Program-made: the position numbers and the translations under genes
Assembly: GCA_963170055.1 (NCBI GenBank)
Contig: CAUJGJ010000185.1
Location: 496,075 to 513,574, forward strand
Reading direction: 5' to 3'
From: Halisarca cf. caerulea
Lineage: Eukaryota > Porifera > Demospongiae > Chondrillida > Halisarcidae
DNA length: 17,500 nt
The notes under the pieces: generated by a model
Databases searched by the model: none
The model's input: only the letters and a program-made list of their open reading frames with translations
What the model was told of the DNA's origin: nothing
Part shown: positions 14,243-17,500 of the stretch, in pieces
Layout of the letters: every line of letters begins with the position of its first letter
Numbering within the stretch: the first letter of the stretch is position 1

Positions 14243-17224
14243 CATCAACTCTGGTAGGTAGTGTGGACTTTACAGAAACTGTAGTTTCAGGTAAAGCTTA
14301 TTTGATGTGTTTTCATTGTGGACTCTTGTCTGTCCAGAAATTCAATCTTACAATTACATAATATTTGATCCTCTCAAGTTCGTTTGTGTTACATTGTTTA
14401 CAAATTCTTAGAGTTCATGACATAGTGTTCCAAGTGCTCTACACCAGATGTTGACTATTTCCCATAGATGGGGTATACGGTACCCTCAGTAAGACCAGTT
14501 TGGGTTCAAGTTTTGGTTCGAATTCTGGAGGATTCAGCACACACTGACCACATCACTTGTATGAGGTTTGAGTGCTCATTTCCACTTCGATGGATAATAG
14601 GTGAGTATGGAAGCAGGTCAATGTTGACTGTACTCAACATTGTCAACATCAAACATGTGAGATGTTTCTCTTTCCACTCCATGACAGGTGATGCGTGGTG
14701 TGACCTACTGGTAGCAGGTCCAATGTCAAGACCAGAATGCCACCTTAGACTAGATCTTGCTCCTGCTGATTGTGGACTATTGCTCAGCAGAGTACACAAT
14801 GCTGAGCAACTGGAAGAGCTTAGTTTAGCAATAGTGAGTTCCTTTCAATATCCTGTCAATTTATCGTACCATCACAACACCTTGTGCAGTGTCCATGACA
14901 CTGTTAGCTTCTGTCTGTGATGTATGGATGAGGAGACAGTCTGGTCTGTCCAGGCAGTGTATGGTGTACTCCTTAGGCTGGTCTACTACCATCTCATATT
15001 GTGTGTACTTGCTATGTATTAGATTGAGTTTCCAAGCTGGAGTACAGACAAAACTCCTGTGGATGTACAGGCAGTGGAAGGTGCATTGTCCAATTGTAGA
15101 TTGAGGAAACTGAGAATTGTAAGTTGTTTTGTGAGTTTGTTTCTGTAAGTCTGATCTGTGGCAGTGTATGCATGTACTTGTTCAGTGGATTCTACTTCTC
15201 ACAATTAGGATGTGGACGGACAAGATTCCTCTAAATGGTGTATACTCAATGGTCTTGTGAGAATAGAAGATTTCCCTCAATCGCACAACTTCTGTGGTGC
15301 TGCTCTAAGGGGAATTGCTGCCAACCACAACAACGTGGACTTTTTGCTGCATAACAAATGCTACGACACTCATCAGTATATCATGTTGCAACTTCCTCAT
15401 CAATATTTGGAGAAGTTTGAGGTTGTCCAGAGAAGGAAGGAGACTTACTTTATATCAAAACCTCCCACTCCAGCTGGTGAGGTTGTGTGTGTAGTGTGTC
15501 AATCATTGTGTACTGTTCAAGTGACATTCATATTTGTTCACAGGAATACATGTGAGGGGTTAAATGTGCTTGCATGTACACATCCGCTTATGTGTGTGCA
15601 TGTGTGCATGCAGTACTCATGTACATGTGTGCATGCAGTACTCGTGTACATGTGTGCATGCAGTACTCATGTACATGTGTGCATGCAGTACTCATGTACG
15701 TGTGTGCGTGCAGTACTCATGTACATGTGTGCATGCAGTACTCATGTACATGTGTGCATGCAGTACTCATGTACATGTGTGCATGCAGTACTCATGTAAT
15801 GTGTCATGTGATGGAAACCTTGTAAGATGAGTTGTGTGTTGTCCCTCTCTCCTCAGCATCCAAGAAGATGTTCCCTCCACTGTCTCCTTCAAGAGAGGAC
15901 CAACCTCATCCCATCTCACAACTGCCCTCTCCAATGCTGACCTCGACACCCAAATCTCCAGAACACGCTGAGTCCATTTCATCATCTTCACTGTCAGCTG
16001 GAAAAGATCCCACTTCCCAGCCACTACAAGGTGAGGTTGTGTGTACTTGTTTAGACTGTCTACCACAGCCTCTCTGTGTGGTTGGTTACAATAGGTGGAG
16101 TGGTTGGTATGTGGAGTGGTTGGTAGGTGGGGCGGTTGGTAGGTGGAGTGGTTGGTAGGTGGAGTGGTTGGTAGGTGGAGTGGTTGATAGGAGGAGTGGT
16201 TGGTATGTGGAGGGGTTGGTAGGTGGAGTGGTTGGTAGGTGGAGTGGTTGGTAGGAGGAGTGGTTGGTATGTGGAGGGGTTGGTAGGTGGAGTGGTTGGT
16301 AGGTGGGAGGAGTGGTCGATAGGTGGAGTGGTTGGTAGGTGGAGTGGTTGGTAGGTGGGAGGAGTGGTTGGTGGGAGGAGTGGTTGGTAGGTGGAGTGGT
16401 TGATAGGAGGAGTGGTTGGTATGTGGAGGGGTTGGTAGGTGGAGTGGTTGGTAGGTGGAGTGGTTGGTAGGAGGAGTGGTTGGTATGTGGAGGGGTTGGT
16501 AGGTGGAGTGGTTGGTAGGTGGGAGGAGTGGTCGATAGGTGGAGTGGTTGGTAGGTGGAGTGGTTGGTAGGTGGGAGGAGTGGTTGGTGGGAGGAGTGGT
16601 TGGTAGGTGGAGTGGTTGATAGGAGGAGTGGTCGGTAGGTGGGAGGAGTGGTCGGTAGGTGGAGTGGTTGGTAGGTGGAGTAATTGGTAGGAGGAGTGGT
16701 TGGTAGATGGAGTGGTTGGTAGGTGGAGCGGTTGGTAGGTGGAGTTGTTGGTAGGTGGAAGGAGCATCCACCTGCCTGCCGTAATCACCTGTCTACAGCA
16801 ACCACCTGTCTGTAGCAACCACCTGTCTACAGCACCCACCTGTCTGTAGCAACCATGTAGTCCTTGAGGTGAGGTATGTAGTATTGTGTAGTGTGTGTTG
16901 TTATGAGGTGGTATTGTGTGTGTGTTCTCAGCCTCGCAGGAGCCGTCCAGTGTGGAAGGTGTCATCAGAGGTACATCTTCCTTCCTCCCGTACATGGACA
17001 AGATGCTGCCTCACCTGCTGGTCCTCGGTACAGCACTGGAAGTGGAGGACTACACAGCAGCTGTGGTGGATGCTCCAGGAGCTCCAAAGACCAAATGCAT
17101 CAAAATACTAAAAGAGTGGCTCGATTCCACCCCCAACCCAACCTGGAGGGTGTTCTGTGAGAAACTGAAGAAAGCTGAAGAACTGAACAGAGTGAGGAGG
17201 ATTATAGAAGCTAAGGAACTGTGA
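4095..17224 (+). CDS. NLR-type receptor gene (NACHT, LRR-like repeats, C-terminal Death-like domain), whole spliced model
   Basis: This is an intracellular STAND-NTPase immune receptor model assembled from the sequence. The CDS joins 4095-4146, 5512-5612, 6838-8431, 10416-10546, 11196-11403, 13425-13585, 13647-13751, 13818-13913, 14468-14600, 14688-14833, 15023-15118, 15209-15476, 15857-16030 and 16932-17224. Every junction is GT-AG and every phase matches, giving about 1185 residues. The layout is an N-terminal low-complexity tail (1-55), NACHT with winged helix (about 130-460), a helical segment, degenerate LRRs (about 584-1030), a Pro/Ser linker (about 1031-1090) and a Death-like domain (about 1105-1182). 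Known NLRs oligomerise on nucleotide exchange and recruit partners through death-fold domains. That role is inferred here from family membership. The NACHT and terminal exons are secure. Exon 1 and the donor at 13914 are weaker. An optional exon lies at 8867-8995. All introns longer than 500 bases contain satellites or mobile elements, except intron 10547-11195, which holds only an A-rich tract. Confidence 0.85.
4369..4431 (+). repeat. (CA)n microsatellite in NLR intron 1
   Basis: About 31 CA units. Immediately after, at 4441-4486, a 25-bp unit starting CTAGTCATAGCTGAGATGTC is repeated twice. Confidence 0.95.
4508..4572. mobile_element. 65-bp inverted-repeat micro-MITE
   Basis: Both ends read inward as TAGTCTC, followed by a shared ...TAGCCAG run. 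The left arm is 4508-4531, the right arm about 4549-4572, with about 17 bases between. The TAGTCT terminus is like family A but the interior differs. It lies in NLR intron 1, just before the 30-bp minisatellite. Confidence 0.65.
4595..5150 (+). repeat. 30-bp G-rich minisatellite in NLR intron 1
   Basis: There are about 19 copies of a 30-bp unit beginning GCTGCATGGTGGCTCAGTAG and ending in GGGGGTGGGGT, plus three or so shortened about 25-bp units (GCTGATGCTCAGTAG...). Runs of four to five G on one strand in every unit could form G-quadruplexes. Readings such as LHGGSVGGGV are by-products of the 30-bp period. Confidence 0.92.
5299..5384 (+). repeat. (TG)n microsatellite in NLR intron 1
   Basis: TG dinucleotides with CG breaks near its start (5312-5319). 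It ends about 127 bases before exon 2. Confidence 0.95.
5512..5612 (+). CDS. NLR gene exon 2, Ser/Thr-rich N-terminal segment
   Basis: The acceptor is ...acctattgcag at 5497-5511 and the donor is the strong CAG|GTACGT at 5612/5613. Only one frame is open, because the other two contain TAG or TGA. That frame reads CPPQSWTVVTSTTAEPTPSL and then an acidic/basic end, DDERTRKLKQ. It enters with a split Gly codon and leaves in phase 0, matching the phase-0 start of the NACHT exon (GCT TAT GAA at 6838). No death-fold domain is visible in this N-terminal part. The receptor therefore seems to lack the usual N-terminal effector domain, unless one sits in exons outside this model. Confidence 0.7.
6131..6824 (-). 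pseudogene. Antisense broken coding-like relic inside NLR intron 2
   Basis: The minus strand 6824-6639 is open for 61 codons, with a protein-like reading that includes ICEDVQYIYALQLTNLKLIP and EEMEQLRSDLEDEGANLLIQ, then TAA. After a gap, 6528-6283 is open for 81 codons (FVGLYFCDFHKWPQIRETL and so on). The same frame continues past a TAG at 6283 and a TGA near 6191 to a TAA-type end at about 6131, with more protein-like text (AAQEWINELMDRIQAYRPQ). Two in-frame stops and a non-coding gap indicate decay. I cannot name the source. It could be a captured gene fragment or part of a transposon ORF. Chance is possible. Confidence 0.35.
6838..8431 (+). CDS. NLR gene exon 3: NACHT NTPase domain with winged helix
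   Basis: This 1594-bp exon starts after ...cattgactgcag at 6837 and ends at the strong donor AGTG|GTGAGT (8431/8432). It covers residues 52-582 of the model. NACHT motifs are all present: Walker A GPPGCGKTT (about 139-147), Walker B LLILDGFDE (about 214-222) in the NACHT-specific D-G-F-D-E form, sensor 1 VTTRP (about 251-255), the HD1 motif LPLVRGICRIPRVLEIVC (about 307-324), and the winged-helix signature FDHKTVQEAL (about 438-447) with the conserved His. All catalytic residues look intact, so ATP/GTP binding and hydrolysis are expected. The single large exon is typical of animal NLR NACHT regions. After the winged helix there is a helical stretch rich in acidic residues before the exon ends in phase 1. 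Codons and splice sites give no sign of a pseudogene. Confidence 0.93.
8867..8995 (+). CDS. Possible cassette exon of the NLR gene
   Basis: The acceptor is ...attgggagttcag at 8866 and the donor is T|GTATGTATG at 8995/8996. The 129 bp between are open in one frame, with a protein-like reading that includes AIDSHAWHKLEELCTVHAT and ends LPHFTLYPVSPV. It needs phase 1 on entry and leaves in phase 1. It therefore fits between exon 3 (ends phase 1) and the exon at 10416 (starts with two bases), while skipping it also keeps the frame. The xLEEL segment resembles the LRR-like exons downstream. I cannot tell from sequence alone whether it is used constitutively, alternatively or not at all. Confidence 0.4.
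9115..9889. mobile_element. Non-autonomous DNA transposon, about 100-bp TIRs, TA-flanked (family A, long copy)
   Basis: The left TIR is about 9117-9217 and the right about 9788-9887. Both start GTCTGGTGTAGCCGA when read inward and remain alike to ...CAAACCAAATT / ...TAAACCAATTT. TA flanks lie at 9115-9116 and 9888-9889. The interior of about 570 bases has no transposase-like reading frame, so it would depend on a transposase elsewhere. It is inserted in NLR intron 3, between the cassette-exon candidate and the 44-bp minisatellite. Confidence 0.82.
9961..10226 (+). repeat. 44-bp minisatellite, six copies, NLR intron 3
   Basis: Units begin at 9961, 10005, 10049, 10093, 10137 and 10181, an exact 44-base spacing. 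Each contains CATGTACNTACAGTACATGG followed by GGAAGGTTGTGGGAGC. The GTAC...GTAC arms can pair. Several frames are open, but this is intronic. Confidence 0.92.
10416..10546 (+). CDS. NLR gene exon: LRR-like repeat 1
   Basis: The acceptor is ...gttcactgtttacag at 10415 and the donor is GAG|GTATGC at 10546/10547. The split codon G|AT gives Asp when joined to exon 3. The reading includes LKPLNESIRKLKAIELSGD and ends QIEELRLTVEAE. The LxxLxL-type strand (IEELRL) sits just before the donor, a position repeated in most of the following exons. It leaves in phase 0. Confidence 0.82.
10855..10960 (+). repeat. A-rich GATAAAA/AATAAA tract
   Basis: Imperfect repeats of ATAAAATA, AAAGATAAA and similar. 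This may be the A-rich tail of a decayed retroelement in the intron between 10546 and 11196. The remainder of that intron shows nothing else I can support. Confidence 0.6.
11196..11403 (+). CDS. NLR gene exon: LRR-like repeats 2-3
   Basis: The acceptor is ...tggatctgtttctag at 11195 and the donor is GAAG|GTAGGT at 11403/11404. The exon enters in phase 0 and leaves in phase 1. It contains two strand-like motifs, LSSLHIHL and LTELTIVAKH, with an intervening helix around LPHELSAVLTGLCRMERL. Its 208 bp correspond to about two repeat units, so it may be a fused pair of ancestral repeat exons. A second GT four bases downstream would pass through TAG only by splitting it, and its phase does not fit the next exon. 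Confidence 0.82.
11500..11549 (+). repeat. (CA)n microsatellite in NLR intron
   Basis: About 24 CA units with one ACC break at 11514-11516. Confidence 0.93.
11888..13380 (+). repeat. 27-bp minisatellite, about 55 copies, NLR intron
   Basis: The unit is ACATGYTCACACACATCC followed by ATGTACTGT (27 bp). Copies are nearly identical. They differ almost only at Y, which is C in one class and T in the other, plus one unit (near 13180) with ATGTACAGTACAT. ATGTACTGTACAT is an inverted repeat in every unit. As 27 is divisible by three, five or more frames are open for over 500 codons, but they only encode a 9-residue period and are not genes. The array ends about 45 bases before the acceptor at 13424. 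Confidence 0.96.
13425..13585 (+). CDS. NLR gene exon: LRR-like repeat 4
   Basis: The acceptor is ...tgtcctctatttcag at 13424, only about 45 bases after the 27-bp minisatellite ends, and the donor is GAG|GTAAGA at 13585/13586. It enters with a split Val codon (G|TT) and leaves in phase 0. The reading runs from VAFTVESLKNVFVHLEKC through a helix to KKLKELGVYMRDVE, again with the LxxLxV strand next to the donor. Confidence 0.84.
13647..13751 (+). CDS. NLR gene exon: LRR-like repeat 5
   Basis: The exon lies after a 61-base intron with acceptor ...gtttccatattag at 13646. The donor is CAG|GTGAGA at 13751/13752. It is 105 bp, exactly 35 codons, phase 0 at both ends. The reading is DIHISGTDRDSFDVIEDLV, then a helix, then LVKVDVGCDKQ. 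The repeat is one strand and one helix, with its next strand at the 3' edge. Its symmetric phases mean it can be gained or lost without a frameshift. Confidence 0.8.
13818..13913 (+). CDS. NLR gene exon: LRR-like repeat 6
   Basis: The acceptor is ...gatatattgttgtag at 13817 and the best donor is CAT|GTACTG at 13913/13914, followed by an in-frame TAG at 13935 if not spliced. It is 96 bp, 32 codons, phase 0 at both ends. The reading starts MLSGFGDLVLSVVKGTF and ends NISELMIAFYGH. The ISELMI strand again sits at the 3' edge. The donor is the weakest in the LRR region, but it is the only phase-compatible one that I see before the stop. Confidence 0.68.
13949..14242 (+). repeat. Long (TG)n microsatellite in NLR intron
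   Basis: Nearly 290 bases of TG with ATG, ACG and GCGC breaks. Repeated blocks such as TACGTGCATGTGTG occur at about 14031 and 14101. It starts 35 bases after the donor at 13914. Confidence 0.95.
14468..14600 (+). CDS. NLR gene exon: LRR-like repeat 7 (5' part)
   Basis: The acceptor is ...gactatttcccatag at 14467 and the donor is ATAG|GTGAGT at 14600/14601. It enters in phase 0 and leaves in phase 1. The reading contains VWVQVLVRILEDSAHTDHI and then CMRFECSFPLRWII. The following 87-base intron is a multiple of three and open in frame, so a retained form would also encode protein. Confidence 0.78.
14688..14833 (+). CDS. NLR gene exon: LRR-like repeats 7-8
   Basis: The acceptor is ...ttccactccatgacag at 14687 and the donor is ATA|GTGAGT at 14833/14834. 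It enters with a split Gly and leaves in phase 0. The reading goes DAWCDLLVAGPMSRPECHL, then LRLDLAPADCGLLLSRVHN, ending LEELSLAI. The LEELSL motif is the clearest LRR strand in the gene and lies directly at the donor. Confidence 0.84.
15023..15118 (+). CDS. NLR gene exon: LRR-like repeat 9
   Basis: The acceptor is ...cttgctatgtattag at 15022 and the donor is ATT|GTAAGT at 15118/15119. It is 96 bp, phase 0 at both ends, the same length as the exon at 13818. The reading starts IEFPSWSTDKTPVDVQAVEG and ends LRKLRI, with the strand at the 3' edge. The equal size and phase support a one-exon-per-repeat origin by exon duplication. Confidence 0.82.
15209..15476 (+). CDS. NLR gene exon: cap of the LRR-like region
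   Basis: The acceptor is ...cttctcacaattag at 15208 and the donor is CTG|GTGAGG at 15476/15477. It enters in phase 0, leaves in phase 1 and encodes 89 codons. It begins DVDGQDSSKWCILNGLVRI, continues with a Cys/His/Asn-rich stretch (AALRGIAANHNNVDFLLHN) and ends YFISKPPTPA. It has no LxxLxL strand at its end and probably caps the repeat domain. I do not recognise a separate domain in it. Confidence 0.82.
15597..15800 (+). repeat. 25-bp minisatellite, eight copies, NLR intron
   Basis: Units begin at 15602 and every 25 bases to 15777. The unit is GTGTGCATGCAGTACTCATG plus TACAT. Variants include CTCGTG at about 15641 and GTGCGTGC at about 15706. The intron (15477-15856) holds nothing else recognisable. 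Confidence 0.92.
15857..16030 (+). CDS. NLR gene exon: Pro/Ser-rich linker
   Basis: The acceptor is ...gtccctctctcctcag at 15856 and the donor is CAAG|GTGAGG at 16030/16031. It is phase 1 at both ends. The 57 codons are rich in Ser, Pro and Lys (KKMFPPLSPSREDQPHPISQ, later SSSSLSAGKDPTSQPL) and look disordered, with many SP sites that could be phosphorylated. It acts as a flexible tether between the LRR-like region and the C-terminal Death-like exon. The first 15 bases of the introns after this exon and after the previous one are identical. Confidence 0.82.
16088..16757 (+). repeat. 16-bp minisatellite with 216-bp higher-order units, NLR last intron
   Basis: The basic unit is GGTTGGTAGGTGGAGT. 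Marker variants recur at exactly 216 bases: TTGATAG at 16184, 16400 and 16616, and GTCGATAGG at 16315 and 16531. The opposite strand reads as Pro/Thr/Ser-rich in all frames because three 16-bp units make 48 bases. It is not coding. Confidence 0.93.
16770..16856 (+). repeat. Short 17-bp repeat next to the 216-bp array
   Basis: Four to five copies of CCACCTGTCTGTAGCAA, alternating with a CTACAGCA version. The C-rich strand switches relative to the G-rich array just before it. Confidence 0.8.
16932..17224 (+). CDS. NLR gene terminal exon: Death-domain-like fold
   Basis: The acceptor is ...gtgtgtgtgttctcag at 16931. The split codon G|CC gives Ala, and the TGA stop is at 17222-17224. After a short Ser/Glu lead there is an about 80-residue helical domain. 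One helix carries MLPHLLVLGTALEVEDY, another KCIKILKEWLD, then PTWRVFCEKLKKAEELNRVR. The order LG-x-x-L, then C-x-x-x-L-x-x-W, then T-W-x-x-x-C-x-x-L follows the Death domain pattern, where the second Trp starts helix 5. Death domains recruit adaptors or caspases by homotypic contacts. Here it is C-terminal, whereas NLRs usually carry it at the N-terminus. A CARD or DED assignment is less likely because of the W...TW spacing. Confidence 0.8.
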
Positions 17225-17500
17225 TTTCTGCCTCTTTTGTCATTCATTTAAATATTATGTTGTCCAATTAATGCACAGTTGACCACCTCTCAATGCATTT
17301 GCTGTACACCATGTAAATGCTTTCTCACCAGAAACTGTAGTTCTTTGGTTTTGATTTCACCAGTTTATTGTTGTTGATTTGCTTTGCCAATGTTACTAGA
17401 TTGTTGTTAATTAATTGTAAATTGATGGATTGCATGGTTCCCTGCATGCAAACACAGACACTATATTGCAAGTCGACAATTACAATATATTGTAAGGTGT
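17225..17500 (+). other. 3' flank of the NLR gene
   Basis: AT-rich sequence after the stop. I see no AATAAA or ATTAAA poly(A) signal within it, so the transcript end is probably beyond the window or uses a variant signal. TGTAAATG and TGTAAATT words resemble Pumilio sites loosely. Confidence 0.5.

Noticed and set aside
13952..14361. Cys/Val-rich ORFs
   Set aside because: (TG)n microsatellite inside an intron.
15767..17001. Long Pro/Thr/Ser-rich minus-strand ORFs of over 300 codons
   Set aside because: They are the complement of a 16-bp repeat plus the antisense of real exons. The mucin-like look is a by-product of the period.

Overview
The window is eukaryotic and most likely from an early-branching invertebrate. 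A demosponge is my best guess, from the gene family, the intron-rich gene built of small exons, and the short TA-flanked inverted-repeat elements. This is an inference from style, not a homology search. There are no bacterial-type operons. Much of the DNA is intronic or intergenic microsatellite and minisatellite sequence that is open in several frames without being coding.

The centrepiece is one plus-strand NLR-type gene (NACHT-LRR innate immune receptor, STAND NTPase) spanning about 4095-17224. I reconstructed it by joining open segments across GT-AG introns whose phases all agree. The parts in order are: a short N-terminal exon (4095-4146, possible myristoylation signal); a Ser/Thr-rich exon (5512-5612); one large NACHT exon (6838-8431) with clear Walker A, Walker B, sensor 1 and winged-helix motifs; nine exons (10416-15476) covering degenerate leucine-rich repeats; a Pro/Ser-rich linker exon (15857-16030); and a final exon (16932-17224) with a Death-domain-like fold. 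The constitutive model gives about 1185 residues. A phase-compatible cassette exon (8867-8995) and an 87-nt open intron (14601-14687) suggest isoforms. Because the NACHT exon supplies oligomerisation and the LRR-like repeats ligand sensing, the C-terminal Death fold would be the signalling module. This is the reverse of the usual NLR order.

The introns hold most of the structural oddities. They include a G-rich 30-bp minisatellite (4595-5150), a 771-bp inverted-repeat element (9117-9887), a 44-bp x 6 minisatellite, a 27-bp x 55 minisatellite (11888-13380) with a two-letter variant code, a 25-bp x 8 minisatellite, and a 16-bp repeat organised in 216-bp higher-order units just before the Death exon.

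The left third (1-4000) has no confident gene. It contains simple repeats, two tRNA-like SINE-type units (about 1690-2126), a 133-bp inverted-repeat MITE related to the 771-bp element, and minus-strand open segments (926-1645 and 3126-3642) that could be exons of one or two genes. Those in 3126-3642 would be divergent from the NLR gene. Intron 2 of the NLR gene contains an antisense stretch of protein-like sequence broken by stops (6131-6824), probably a decayed insertion.
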